From positions 372,001 to 436,000 of the forward strand of contig NZ_KB905380.1 of assembly GCF_000379465.1 (NCBI RefSeq): a stretch of DNA of 64,000 bases, given 5' to 3'. The translations under genes were made by a program, and so were the position numbers. The stretch comes from Sciscionella marina DSM 45152 (GTDB lineage Bacteria > Actinomycetota > Actinomycetes > Mycobacteriales > Pseudonocardiaceae). Below the pieces are notes generated by a model. It did no database searches and was not told where the DNA came from. It saw only the letters and a list, made by a program, of their open reading frames with translations. Below are positions 8,792 through 17,881 of the stretch, in pieces; position 1 is the stretch's first letter; the number at the start of each line of letters is the position of its first letter.

Positions 8792-9864
8792 CACGGCTCC
8801 TTCACGGCGAACACGTCGGCGAGTTCCGCCGGTGCGACCTGATCGAGCTGGGCGTAGGTGCAGGAGCACGGTTCCTGGTCGGGGCGGAACCGCACCAGCC
8901 GCCCACCGTGCCGGAACCGGCCCGCCATGACGTGTTCATAGCGCACCTCGGCGACCAGTTCGATCCGCAGCGGCTCCCAGCTGAGGTCCTTGCCCGCGCT
9001 CCACCTGCTCTGTCCGCCGGGAAGCAGGGCGCTGCCGTCTCCCTCGTCGAGCCAGCTCCGCCACGGGTGGTCCGCGGGTGCGTTCGCGCGCAACGGCTCC
9101 AGTTCGGTCACCAGCTGGCGGCGGCGCTCGGCGGTGAAACTGCTCGCCACCCCGACGTGGTTGAGTGCCCCGCGTTCGTCGTAGAGGCCGAGCAACAGCG
9201 AACCGACCCCATTACCGTCCTTGTGCCAGCGGAATCCCGCCACGACGCAGTCGGCGGTGCGTTCGTGTTTGACCTTCCACATCGTGCGGCGGTCCTGCTC
9301 GTATAGTGCGGCCCCGTCCTTGACCATCACCCCGTCGAAACCCGCGCCCTCGAACCGGGCGAACCAGTCCCTGGCGATCTCCGGGTCCTCGGTGACCGGC
9401 GTCAGATAGATCCCGTCCGGGGCATGGTCCAGCACCGATTCGAGCAGGCGGCGGCGCTCGGTGAACGGGGCCGCGGTCAGATCCCGATCACTGAGCGCGA
9501 GCAGGTCGAAGGCCACGAAGCTCGCCGGGGTCCGCTCGGCGAGGGTACGTACCCGGGAGGCCGCCGGATGCAGCCGGTTCTGCAGGGTGTCGAAGTCCAG
9601 CCCGGCGTCGGTGACGACCACGATCTCCCCGTCGAGCACACATCGCTGTGGCAGTGCGGGCCCCAGCAGCTCGATCAGCTCGGGAAAGTATCTGGTCAGC
9701 GGGCGGTCATTGCGCGAGCCGAGTTCCAGTTCCGGGCCGTCGCGGAACACGATGCCGCGGAAGCCGTCCCATTTCGGCTCGTAGTGCAGGCCCGGGGCGC
9801 ACGGCAGCTCGCGCACGGCCTTGGCGAGCATCGGTTTGACCGGCGGCATCACGGGCAGCTCCAC
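8791..9864 (-). CDS. ligD: ATP-dependent DNA ligase (LigD ligase domain / LigC-like)
   Basis: A 357-residue nucleotidyltransferase. The adenylation motif is YEPKWDGFRG, with the active-site Lys near residue 31; motif III CVLDGEIVV, motif IV GFDGVMVKDGAALY and motif V WKVKHERTADCVVAG follow in order, then a C-terminal OB-fold. It seals nicks during non-homologous end joining. It is encoded just upstream of the polymerase subunit with a one-base overlap, so the two act together as a split LigD. The start is GTG 9864. A pure LigC-type role in base excision repair is the alternative. Confidence 0.92.
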   Translation of the reverse strand: MELPVMPPVKPMLAKAVRELPCAPGLHYEPKWDGFRGIVFRDGPELELGSRNDRPLTRYFPELIELLGPALPQRCVLDGEIVVVTDAGLDFDTLQNRLHPAASRVRTLAERTPASFVAFDLLALSDRDLTAAPFTERRRLLESVLDHAPDGIYLTPVTEDPEIARDWFARFEGAGFDGVMVKDGAALYEQDRRTMWKVKHERTADCVVAGFRWHKDGNGVGSLLLGLYDERGALNHVGVASSFTAERRRQLVTELEPLRANAPADHPWRSWLDEGDGSALLPGGQSRWSAGKDLSWEPLRIELVAEVRYEHVMAGRFRHGGRLVRFRPDQEPCSCTYAQLDQVAPAELADVFAVKEP

Positions 9865-9915
9865 GTCGTGATCCTAAGCCAGATCCACCGGGAGCGCGCG
9901 AAACGCGAAGCATAT

Positions 9916-9942
9916 CGGTGATGTCGGTGATGTCAGTGATGG
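9916..9942. repeat. Three tandem 9-bp units
   Basis: CGGTGATGT (9916-9924), CGGTGATGT (9925-9933) and CAGTGATGG (9934-9942) lie at the 3' end of the glutamate decarboxylase gene; the stop codon falls inside. Probably slippage of a short repeat. Confidence 0.6.
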
Positions 9943-11339
9943 AAGCTCGTGTGCACGCCTGTCCGCTTACTCGGTCCCGATTGCTCACGCAGGTCCGGGA
10001 GGATCCGTCCGAGATCGCCGAGCAGCAGATCCGCGAGATCGTGTGTGAACCCGTTACGCACCACGATGCGTAACACGGCGAGATCGGTCCGGTTGTCCGG
10101 GAACGTGTAGGCGGGCACCAGCCAGCCGCGTTCCCGCAGCCTGCGCGACACGTCGAACACATCGAAGGCCTCGACGTCCGGGGCCGTGGTGAACGCGAAC
10201 ACGGGTAGCTCATCGCCCCTGGTGATCAGGCGAAACTCGGGGAACTCGGCGATCCGCGCGGCGAGTTCGGTCGCCACGTTCCGTGTCGCCTGCTGCACCG
10301 CGCGGAATCCTTGCTTCCCGAGCCGGACGAAGGTGTAGTACTGCGCGACCACCTCGGCGCCCGGGCGGGAGAAGTTCAGCGCGAAGGTCGGCATCTCACC
10401 ACCGAGGTAGTTCACGTTGAACACGAGTTCCTCCGGCAGGGCCTGCTTGTCCCGCCACACCACCCAGCCGACCCCGGGATAGACGAGCCCGTACTTGTGC
10501 CCCGAGGTGTTGATCGAGGCGACGCGGGGCAGTCGGAAATCCCAGTCCAGCTCGGGATCGAGGAAGGGGGCGATCATCGCGCCGGAGGCACCGTCCACGT
10601 GCACGGGGATGTCGGTTCCGGTTCGCCGTTGGTACTCGTCCAGGGCCTCGGCGATCTCCGCGACCGGTTCGTAACTGCCGTCGAAGGTGGAACCGAGGAT
10701 GGCGACGACGCCGATCGTGTTCTCGTCGACCCGGGCCAGCGCCTGCTCGGCGGACAGGTGGAACCGCTCCCCTTCCATCGGCACCAGGCGTGCTTCCACC
10801 TCCCAGTACTCGCAGAATTTCTCCCAGCACACCTGGACATTGGCGCCCATGACCAGGTTCGGCCGCCCGGTGCCACCCCCTTTCGCCCAGCGGCGCTTGA
10901 GCGCCATGCCGGCGAGCATGCAGGCCTTCGAGGAACCGGTGGTCGAGCACCCCATCACCTGGCCCGGATCCGGGGCGTGCCACAGGTCGGCGATGATGTG
11001 CACACAGCGCCGCTCCAGTTCGGCGGTCTGCGGGTACTCGTCCTTGTCGATCATGTTCTTGTCCACGCACTCGGCCATCAGCTCGCGCGCCTGGGGTTCC
11101 ATCCAGGTGGTCACGAAGGTGGCCAGGTTGAGCCGTGCGTTTCCGTCGAGCATCAGCTCGTCACGGACCAGCTGCAGGGCGGTGTCCGGGGCGACCGAGT
11201 CATCGGCGAGCCGCTCGTGCGGCGGGCTCAGTTCGGCGGCCAGATCCGGGCGCGCATCGTGCAGCGGATTGCCGCCGCCGCTGCGGTTCGTGCGCCTGTT
11301 CGTTCCCATCTGCGAAGCCGTTCCCGTGTGCAGCGCCAT
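9933..11339 (-). CDS. gadB: Glutamate decarboxylase
   Basis: About 468 residues from ATG 11339 (MALHTGTASQ). It is a group II PLP-dependent decarboxylase: DELMLDGNARLNLATFVTTW at the N-terminus, HIIADLWHAPD, CSTTGSSKACMLAGMALKRRW, VHVDGASG and the PLP lysine in NTSGHKYGLVYPG (about 30 residues past VHVDGASG). This is the GAD signature pattern including the SGHKYG lysine. It converts glutamate to GABA, consuming a proton. No glutamate/GABA antiporter is adjacent, so a metabolic rather than acid-resistance role is likely. It is flanked by DNA repair genes on the same strand but has no clear link with them. Confidence 0.93.
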   Translation of the reverse strand: MALHTGTASQMGTNRRTNRSGGGNPLHDARPDLAAELSPPHERLADDSVAPDTALQLVRDELMLDGNARLNLATFVTTWMEPQARELMAECVDKNMIDKDEYPQTAELERRCVHIIADLWHAPDPGQVMGCSTTGSSKACMLAGMALKRRWAKGGGTGRPNLVMGANVQVCWEKFCEYWEVEARLVPMEGERFHLSAEQALARVDENTIGVVAILGSTFDGSYEPVAEIAEALDEYQRRTGTDIPVHVDGASGAMIAPFLDPELDWDFRLPRVASINTSGHKYGLVYPGVGWVVWRDKQALPEELVFNVNYLGGEMPTFALNFSRPGAEVVAQYYTFVRLGKQGFRAVQQATRNVATELAARIAEFPEFRLITRGDELPVFAFTTAPDVEAFDVFDVSRRLRERGWLVPAYTFPDNRTDLAVLRIVVRNGFTHDLADLLLGDLGRILPDLREQSGPSKRTGVHTSFHH

Positions 11340-11409
11340 GGATGTCACGGTAACGCGGTCTCGGCGCGATGGACATGAAGCTGTCACTGCTTCTCGTGAC
11401 TGTGACACT

Positions 11410-14400
11410 TCAGTGAAAGTCGCGCGAGGTGGAGGGCACCCTGAGGTTGAGCGGTTCCATATGTTTGGCGAGGAGGTTCGTCACCCCCTCCGCGTGTTCG
11501 ACCAGCCCCCTGATGAGCAGTCCCTGGCTGGTCCGCGCGATCCTGCGGTAGCGCTGCCACACCTGGAGTGTGCAGATCACGTTCGCGATCCCGGTCTCGT
11601 CCTCGACGCTCATGAACGTGACTCCGCCCGCCGTCGCGGGGCGCTGCCGGTGGGTGACCGCTCCCCCGATGTTCACCAGCTGGCCGGCGTGACCGGCGAG
11701 TTCGTTCGCCGGAATCACATCCCGCGCGGCCAGCTGATCGCGGACGAATTCGGTCGGGAAAGTGTCCGGGGAGAACCCCGTCGCCCAGACATCCGCGACC
11801 GCTCGTTCGATGGGTTCCATCACCGCGAGTGCGGGCGCCCGGATCCCGGGGATGGTGTCCGGCAGTTCACCGTGGCCGATCTGCGCCGCCGCACCGGCTC
11901 CCCACAGCGCGGCGCGCCGGTCCGTGCCGCAGCACTCGAATGCCCCCGCGGTGGCGAGCGCTTCGAGCTGGTCGGCGCGCAACCGCAGTCGCCGTGCGAA
12001 ATCCGCCATGTCCCGGTACCAGCCGCCGGTCCGGCGTTCGGTCACGATTCGCTCGGCCACCTCCTTCCCGATGGTGCGCACCGTGGCCAGCCCGGTGCGT
12101 ACCGCCTTTTCTCCCATGCTGGATTCCTCGGGTTCGAGGTCCGCGTGGACGTCGCTCGCGTTGATGTCCGGCCCGCGCACGACGACTCCGTGCCTGCGCG
12201 CATCGGTGACGAGGGACTGCGGCGAGTAGAACCCCATCGGCTGGGCGCGCAACAGCCCGGCGCAGAACGCAGCGGGATAGTGCAGTTTGAACCAGGCGCT
12301 GGCGAAGACCAGGAGCGCGAAGCTGAGCGCGTGGCTTTCCGGGAAGCCGAAATTCGCGAATGCGAGGAGCTTGTTGTAGAGCTTGTCGGCGAGCTCACCG
12401 GTGATCCCTTTTTCTTTCATCCCGTCGTACAGCCGGTCTTTGAGCTTCGCCATCCGCTCGGTCGACCGTTTCGCCCCCATCGCCCTGCGCAGCTCATCGG
12501 CCGCGGCGGCGTCGAACCCGGCTATGTCGACGGCCATCTGCATGAGCTGTTCCTGGAATAGCGGCACCCCTTTGGTCTTCTTCAGGGCATTTTCCAGCAG
12601 CGGATGGTCGTAGTCCCACTTTTCGTTCTTGTTCTTGCGGCGGATGAAGGGGTGCACCGATCCGCCCTGGATGGGCCCAGGCCTGATCAGCGCGACCTCG
12701 ATGACCAGGTCGTAGAACTCCTCCGGGCGCAACCGGGGAAGGGTCGCCATCTGTGCCCGGCTCTCCACCTGGAAAACGCCGACGGAATCCGCACGCTGCA
12801 GCATCTCGTACACGGCCTTTTCCCCGAGGTCGAGCTCACCGAGGTCGACCTCGGTTCCGTGATGCTCCGCGACGAGGTCGATCATGTAGTGCAGTGCGGA
12901 GAGCATCCCGAGCCCGAGCAGGTCGAATTTGACCAGCCCCGCCGTGGCGCAGTCGTCCTTGTCCCACTGCAGCACCGAACGGTTCTCCATCCGGGCCCAC
13001 TCCACCGGGCAGACCTCGCTGACCGGGCGCTCGCAGAGCACCATGCCCCCGGAGTGGATGCCGAGGTGGCGGGGTGCGTCCTCGATCTGTTTCGCGAGTT
13101 CGAGTACATCCTCGGGAATGTCGTAGCCGTCTTCCTCGGCGGTCTTCGCGAGCGGGCCCCAGCGGTCGATCTGTTTGCTCCACGCGTCCTGCTGCCCCGT
13201 GGAGTAGCCGAGCGCGCGGGCCATATCGCGCACAGCATTGCGGGATCGGTAGGTGATCACATTGGCCACCTGGGCCGCGCAGTTTCTCCCGTACTGTTCG
13301 TAGACGTGCTGGATCACCTCCTCACGCCGATCGGATTCGATGTCGAGGTCGATGTCCGGATATCCGTCCCGTTCCGGCGCGAGGAATCGTTCGAAGAGCA
13401 GCTCCCAGCGAACCGGGTCGACCTTGGTGATACCGAGGGCATAGCAGACCGCGGAATTGGCCGCGGATCCCCTGCCCTGGCACAGGATTCCCCGATCACG
13501 ACAAAACTTGACGATCTCGTCGACGATGAGAAAGTACCCGGGGAAGCCTTTTTCTTCGATGACCCTCAGTTCATGGTCGATCTGGCCGTGCGCCATCGGG
13601 CTCTCCGCTTCCGAGCCATAGCGGATGGCCGCGCCGCACCGGATACGCTCTCGCAGATGCTTTTCCTCGTTCTTGCCTTCGGGATGGGAGAACGGCGGAA
13701 GCCCGGGAGAGTCGAGCAGCAGATCGAAGGAGCAGTCCACTCCGAGCAGCGCGGCACGCTGCACCGCACCCGGGTATTTCGCGAATCTGCGGTGCATCTC
13801 CGCCCCGGAGCGCAGATACGCCATGGGAGCCGGGGGCAGCCAGCCGTCCAGTTCTTCGAGCGAGCGGCGGGAACGGACCGCGGCCATCGCGGCGGCGAGC
13901 CTGCCCCGCTGTGGTGTCGCGTAGTGCACCGCGCCCGTCGCCACGGTCGGGCAGCCGACATCCTCCGCGATCCCGGCGAGTAGATCGTTGCGCCGGTCGT
14001 CGTCCGGCAGGCCGTGATCGGTGAGCTCGACGAACACGTTGTCCCGGCCGAAAAGGGCGACCAGCCGCCGCAGCTCCCGCACTGCGGCGGCCGGCCCTTC
14101 GGTACTCAAGGCTTGCCGCACCGCACCTTTGCGGCAGCCGGTGAGTACCAAGCATTCCTCACCGAGGATCTCGGCGAGTCGTTCGAGGCCGTAGACGGGT
14201 TTGCCCTTCTCGGGTTTTCCGTATTTCTCGGCGAACCGTTCATCGCCGAGCTGTCCTTCGGTGATCGCCCTGCACAGTGCGGAATACCCGCGCTGCGCCC
14301 GGGCCAGCACCAGCAGATGTGTTCCCTCGGGATCGGGGGAACCGTTCTGTGGCTTGGTGAGACCGAGGGACAGTTCGGCGCCGTAGAGGGTGCGGACACC

Positions 14401-14751
14401 CAGTTCCCGCGCCGTTTCGGCGAACCGGACCACGCCGTACATGCCGTCGTGATCGGTGAGGGCGATGGCGTCGAGACCGAGTTTCGCCGCGGTCTCCACC
14501 AGTTCCTTCGGGTCACTCGCCCCGTCGAGAAAACTGAAGTTGGAGTGGCAGTGCAGCTCGGCGTATCGCGGTGTCCGGTCACCGTCCGCGCTGTCGGTGG
14601 GTTCGAGGAAGATCCGCTCGTCCGGTTTCCGGTATGGCGCCCGTTTCCGGGTCCATGCCGGGCTGTCGTTCCCGTCGCCCGGCTGGGGCGGTTCGCCGGC
14701 ATAGGCCCGTTCGAGCTCGCCCCACCTGATCGGCGGATTCTCCCAGCCCAT
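11410..14751 (-). CDS. dnaE2: Error-prone DNA polymerase III alpha subunit DnaE2
   Basis: About 1113 residues from ATG 14751, whose A is also the last base of the imuB stop (TGATG). The N-terminal PHP domain begins with YAELHCHSNFSFLDGA; the palm has the catalytic triad motif PDIDLDIESDRREE; the C-terminus ends in an OB-fold (VNIGGAVTHRQRP ... VSVEDETG-type sequence) and lacks the tau-binding tail of DnaE1. Length and gene order match DnaE2 of the ImuA'-ImuB-DnaE2 mutasome, which carries out damage-induced translesion synthesis and mutagenesis. Regulation is through the SOS box upstream of the first gene. Confidence 0.95.
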   Translation of the reverse strand: MGWENPPIRWGELERAYAGEPPQPGDGNDSPAWTRKRAPYRKPDERIFLEPTDSADGDRTPRYAELHCHSNFSFLDGASDPKELVETAAKLGLDAIALTDHDGMYGVVRFAETARELGVRTLYGAELSLGLTKPQNGSPDPEGTHLLVLARAQRGYSALCRAITEGQLGDERFAEKYGKPEKGKPVYGLERLAEILGEECLVLTGCRKGAVRQALSTEGPAAAVRELRRLVALFGRDNVFVELTDHGLPDDDRRNDLLAGIAEDVGCPTVATGAVHYATPQRGRLAAAMAAVRSRRSLEELDGWLPPAPMAYLRSGAEMHRRFAKYPGAVQRAALLGVDCSFDLLLDSPGLPPFSHPEGKNEEKHLRERIRCGAAIRYGSEAESPMAHGQIDHELRVIEEKGFPGYFLIVDEIVKFCRDRGILCQGRGSAANSAVCYALGITKVDPVRWELLFERFLAPERDGYPDIDLDIESDRREEVIQHVYEQYGRNCAAQVANVITYRSRNAVRDMARALGYSTGQQDAWSKQIDRWGPLAKTAEEDGYDIPEDVLELAKQIEDAPRHLGIHSGGMVLCERPVSEVCPVEWARMENRSVLQWDKDDCATAGLVKFDLLGLGMLSALHYMIDLVAEHHGTEVDLGELDLGEKAVYEMLQRADSVGVFQVESRAQMATLPRLRPEEFYDLVIEVALIRPGPIQGGSVHPFIRRKNKNEKWDYDHPLLENALKKTKGVPLFQEQLMQMAVDIAGFDAAAADELRRAMGAKRSTERMAKLKDRLYDGMKEKGITGELADKLYNKLLAFANFGFPESHALSFALLVFASAWFKLHYPAAFCAGLLRAQPMGFYSPQSLVTDARRHGVVVRGPDINASDVHADLEPEESSMGEKAVRTGLATVRTIGKEVAERIVTERRTGGWYRDMADFARRLRLRADQLEALATAGAFECCGTDRRAALWGAGAAAQIGHGELPDTIPGIRAPALAVMEPIERAVADVWATGFSPDTFPTEFVRDQLAARDVIPANELAGHAGQLVNIGGAVTHRQRPATAGGVTFMSVEDETGIANVICTLQVWQRYRRIARTSQGLLIRGLVEHAEGVTNLLAKHMEPLNLRVPSTSRDFH

Positions 14752-16334
14752 CAGTCGTACACCCCCTCGAGGATCCAGCGCTTCTCCTTGCGCAGCAGTA
14801 GAAAACCCTGCTCCGATCGCTGGTCGGCACAGACCACCTGGATCCTGGCCAGCTCCCGCACCGGATCCGCGCGCCACCAGTGCTCGTCCAGCAACCAGGG
14901 GCCCGCCCACCGGCTGATGAACCGTTCGGCTCCGTCCACGACGAGGCTGCACGGTTCCGCGGTGAGCTCATGGCGCGCGCTGATGCCCACCGGGTCCGCC
15001 CAGCCGTCGAGCACGGTCACCGGCAGCTGTTCGACGGGGATGGTCGCCGGGGAAGGAGCGGGAACCCGCCCCGGCCACGGCAGATCCGGATCGGTGTCCG
15101 GCACCCGGTCCTCGCCCCAGGGCACGAGCCGTACCCGCGCTCCCGGTGCCCGGGCTCCCCGGAGGACCGGGGTGTACACGGAGTCCGGTCCCAGCAGTCC
15201 TTGCAGCCGGACGAGTGCCCGCCCCGCCCGTTCCTCGTTCGCCCGGTCGGCTTCCGCGCCGTGCCACATGCCGAGCTGCCCGTCTTTCCTGGAAAGGGTC
15301 TCCTCCGGTTCCAGGTACACCGCACACACGCCTGCCGTGGGCGCACCGTCCCGCCGGCGCAACCACCCCTCCAGCTGCCAGCGCACCCGCTCGGCGATGC
15401 CGTGCTCGGTGAGCGGCTCCGCGCAGCGCCAGGAACGTGCGAACTCCTCCCCGTTCGCGGTCGAGGCACGCACCCCGAGCCGCACGCAACCCAGGCCGTG
15501 CGCGGTGAGCAGGGAGTTGAACCGTTCAGCGAGCCCTCGCGCGGCGAAGGCCACGGTGTCGATCCGGTCGAGCGCGGGATCGAATTCCTGGCTTGACACC
15601 AGGCTGGCGGGAACCGCCCTGCGCACCGCGGGCCGCTGCTGTCTGCCCGTGGCGATCCGGTGCAGCCGGATCGCGTCCGTACCGAATCGCGCGCCCACAT
15701 CCCGTTCCGGCAACGCGGCGAATTCACCGATGGTGCGAATTCCCAAGCGGTACAACAGGTCGATGAAGTTCGCCCGGGATCGGTCGAGCCTCGGATGCGG
15801 CGGCCGCAGCGGAGTCGCCAGATCGGCGATCGGCAGTGGGGCGAGGAATTCCGCCGAGCCGCCATGCGGGACGAGCTCGCCCCGCATGGCGGCGATCGCG
15901 GAGGCGAACAGCCCGTCGGCGATCCCGGAGATGCATTCCAGGCCCAGCTCGGTGCCGACATGCTCGACCATGCGTTCGGCGGCCCGCGCCTCGCCGCCGA
16001 ACGCGGTCGAAGGACCCCGCGCCGGAATGGTGACCATCCCGGGGCGCACCACCTCGATCCCCGGAGCGAGCCGCTCCACCTCTGCCGCGACCGCCTCGAA
16101 CATCCGCGCGTCCCGGTCCTGATCGTTCGGGAGGGCCCGGATCTCCGGGCAGATCGACTGTGCCTCCCGGCGTCGCATTCCTCTTCGCACCCCGTGCTTG
16201 CGCGCCGTGCCCGAGCAGGCGAACACCCGGTTCGCGTGCACCACGGCCGCGGGCGCATCCAGCGGAATCCCGCCCGCGGCACTCGCCGCTACCACCGGCC
16301 AGTCCGGTACCCAGACCGTGAGCAAGCGCGCCAT
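14751..16334 (-). CDS. imuB: ImuB, inactive Y-family polymerase-like mutasome scaffold
   Basis: About 527 residues from ATG 16334 (MARLLTVWVPDWPVVAA). It has the Y-family fold (RKHGVRRGMRRREAQSICP; little-finger region after FAALPERDVGARFG) but the catalytic acidic residues are missing: the DinB N-terminal Asp region reads VWVPDWPVV and the palm SxDE motif is replaced by VVRPGMVTI. This is the known state of ImuB, which bridges DnaE2, ImuA' and the beta clamp rather than synthesising DNA. Starts and stops overlap by one base at both ends of the gene, so translation of the three subunits is coupled. Confidence 0.93.
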   Translation of the reverse strand: MARLLTVWVPDWPVVAASAAGGIPLDAPAAVVHANRVFACSGTARKHGVRRGMRRREAQSICPEIRALPNDQDRDARMFEAVAAEVERLAPGIEVVRPGMVTIPARGPSTAFGGEARAAERMVEHVGTELGLECISGIADGLFASAIAAMRGELVPHGGSAEFLAPLPIADLATPLRPPHPRLDRSRANFIDLLYRLGIRTIGEFAALPERDVGARFGTDAIRLHRIATGRQQRPAVRRAVPASLVSSQEFDPALDRIDTVAFAARGLAERFNSLLTAHGLGCVRLGVRASTANGEEFARSWRCAEPLTEHGIAERVRWQLEGWLRRRDGAPTAGVCAVYLEPEETLSRKDGQLGMWHGAEADRANEERAGRALVRLQGLLGPDSVYTPVLRGARAPGARVRLVPWGEDRVPDTDPDLPWPGRVPAPSPATIPVEQLPVTVLDGWADPVGISARHELTAEPCSLVVDGAERFISRWAGPWLLDEHWWRADPVRELARIQVVCADQRSEQGFLLLRKEKRWILEGVYD

Positions 16335-17044
16335 CAGCCCACCTCCGCCACGGATTCGGACAGCCGGTCCCCCTGCGGTGGCAGGCACAGCTCCGCCCCG
16401 CCGCCGTGCCCGCGGCCCTCCTGTTCGATCCGGAGCCGCTGGTATTCCAGGGCACCGTGCCCATGCCGCGCGCCGAACCATGCACGTCCGGTGCACCGGA
16501 CGATCGGATCCGCCCCCGGCACGGATTCGTCGACGATCAACACCGCCCCGCGCTGCCGCGCCCGCGCGCTCAGCTTCCGCGCCAGCCCGGGCCGGGCGGA
16601 CGGGCGCACTTTGGTGCACCCGAACGAGAACGCGATGATGTCGACCCCGTCGAAGAGCGCATCGAGGGCCGGGACGAGTTCGAGTCCCGGATCGGGCACC
16701 AGGACCAGCCGCGCGAGCTCCACTCCGAGCTCGTGCGCGGCGAGCACCCCGAGATCGGGGCGCCCGACAACGGCCGCCCAGCTTCCCCGCGCCGTGGCCT
16801 CGGCGAGCAGCGCGAGGGTCAGCGAGGTCGAACCGAGGACCGCGACCGTACTTCCCTTGCGCAGACCACCGAACGGAAGGATTTCCGCCAGATCCGGCCG
16901 CACCGGGAGCAGCCGCTCCGCGAGGGCCGCGGAGAGCTCGCTCGCCGGCCGTACCCCGGCCCCACGCAGCTTGCGCAGAGTGGTCACCCCGAGCGGGGCA
17001 TCGGATGCCTCACTCGCCCGTGACACTGCGGCAGGCGCGGACAT
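16334..17044 (-). CDS. imuA': ImuA' mutasome accessory protein
   Basis: A 236-residue RecA-fold-like protein starting at ATG 17044 with a strong GGGGGAGG ribosome-binding site three bases upstream. Segments such as GSTVAVLGSTSLTLALLAEATARGSWAAVVG and RQRGAVLIVDESVPGADPIVRC fit the ImuA/SulA-RecA-like family, though the Walker A is degenerate (VLGSTSLT in place of GxxxxGKT). Position as first gene of imuA'-imuB-dnaE2, the coupled overlap and the SOS box support the call. In mycobacteria the protein is essential for damage-induced mutagenesis together with ImuB. Confidence 0.88.
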   Translation of the reverse strand: MSAPAAVSRASEASDAPLGVTTLRKLRGAGVRPASELSAALAERLLPVRPDLAEILPFGGLRKGSTVAVLGSTSLTLALLAEATARGSWAAVVGRPDLGVLAAHELGVELARLVLVPDPGLELVPALDALFDGVDIIAFSFGCTKVRPSARPGLARKLSARARQRGAVLIVDESVPGADPIVRCTGRAWFGARHGHGALEYQRLRIEQEGRGHGGGAELCLPPQGDRLSESVAEVG

Positions 17045-17107
17045 GACCTCCCCCTTCAGCGGATGCCCGCCGGTGCGGGCGGGCTGGATTCGAACATCGG
17101 GTTGCTA

Positions 17108-17123
17108 TCGAACTGGTGTTCGA
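17108..17123. promoter_or_regulatory. LexA (SOS) box
   Basis: TCGAAC TGGT GTTCGA is a perfect inverted repeat and an exact match to the actinobacterial/mycobacterial SOS box TCGAAC-N4-GTTCGA. It lies 64 bases upstream of imuA'. A degenerate copy (TCGAAC at 17090-17095 with a weak second half) is nearby. Confidence 0.95.
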
Positions 17124-17192
17124 ATTATGCTGACTGATGTGCGGCGATGTCAAGCTCGCTCACACCGGGAACGACTGAGAGGTAGCCCACCG

Positions 17193-17279
17193 ATGAACCA
17201 TCCGGAATCCCCGAGAACAACGGGAATCACCCGGGGGCACGATCCCCCGATCCGGCAAGAGGACCCGCGCGGGCGCTAA
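17193..17279 (+). CDS. Possible 28-codon ORF beside the SOS box
   Basis: ATG 17193 is preceded by GAGAGG at suitable distance and gives 28 residues (MNHPESPRTTGITRGHD...) ending in TAA at 17277-17279. It would be divergent from imuA' and also under the LexA box. Against it, the frame contains the hairpin at 17232-17249, the composition is unremarkable, and I know no homologue. Low confidence. Confidence 0.15.
   Translation: MNHPESPRTTGITRGHDPPIRQEDPRGR
17232..17249 (-). terminator. Hairpin downstream of bioN
   Basis: CGGGGG (17232-17237) pairs with CCCCCG (17244-17249) around a 6-base loop, 27 bases after the stop of the ECF T-component gene. Likely terminator of the biotin transporter operon. 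Confidence 0.5.
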
Positions 17280-17881
17280 CGCTCGCCCTCACCCCGCGCC
17301 GCGAGTGCCTCGCCGAGTTCGTCCGCGTGCCGGAGCGTGCGTACCAGGAACGGCACCGCGAACGCCGTCGCGGACCAGCCCGCGTCCCGCGCCTTCGCCG
17401 CCTCGCGCACCTCGCCCGCGATCCCGGCGAGGGTACCGACGGCCTGCACGGTCAGCCCGACGAGCAGACCGAGGCGTTCGGGACGCAGTCCGATCCGGCG
17501 CAACGGGCCGAGGCCGCGCTCGACGCTGCCGATCACATCCACGATCCGCGTGGTCAACGTATAGAGATTGGCCGCGGCCAGGGCGGTGACCAGGCGCAGC
17601 CCGACCACGATCGCCCCGTCCAGCCCGAGTAGCAGCCACTGCAGCGCGAACACCACGACCACCAGCACCCCGAACGTGCGGGCGGACTGCAGGCAGCGGC
17701 GCGACGGGATCCGGGCGATCGGGTAGCCGAGCACGGCGACCGCGGCGAGCACGCCGAGCCACAGCGGGTCCCGCAGCACGAAAGCGGCGATGGCCAGGGC
17801 CAGGATGCCGAGCAGTTTCCAGCCCGCGCCCGCCCGGTGCAGCGGACTCGCGCCCGGTTCGTAGAGCCCGAGCGGGGTCAT
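17276..17881 (-). CDS. bioN: ECF transporter T component (BioN-like)
   Basis: A 201-residue polytopic membrane protein of the CbiQ/EcfT family. The N-terminal MTPLGLYEPGASPLHRAGAGWKLLGILALA pattern (P-G-xSPLHR-x-xAGxK) is typical, as are the C-terminal cytoplasmic helices with AAKARDAGWS and RHADELGEALAARG, the latter in place of the A-R-G coupling motifs that contact the ATPase. It couples ATP hydrolysis to the BioY substrate subunit. Its start overlaps the stop of the ATPase gene (ATGA) and it is the last gene of the operon. Confidence 0.88.
   Translation of the reverse strand: MTPLGLYEPGASPLHRAGAGWKLLGILALAIAAFVLRDPLWLGVLAAVAVLGYPIARIPSRRCLQSARTFGVLVVVVFALQWLLLGLDGAIVVGLRLVTALAAANLYTLTTRIVDVIGSVERGLGPLRRIGLRPERLGLLVGLTVQAVGTLAGIAGEVREAAKARDAGWSATAFAVPFLVRTLRHADELGEALAARGEGER

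Noticed and set aside
9916-9942. Short tandem repeats considered as a possible CRISPR-like or iteron array.
   Set aside because: Only three 9-bp units without spacers, inside the 3' end of gadB.
12604-13983. Plus-strand frame of about 459 codons inside dnaE2.
   Set aside because: Antisense to conserved polymerase motifs; no motif or ribosome-binding site of its own.
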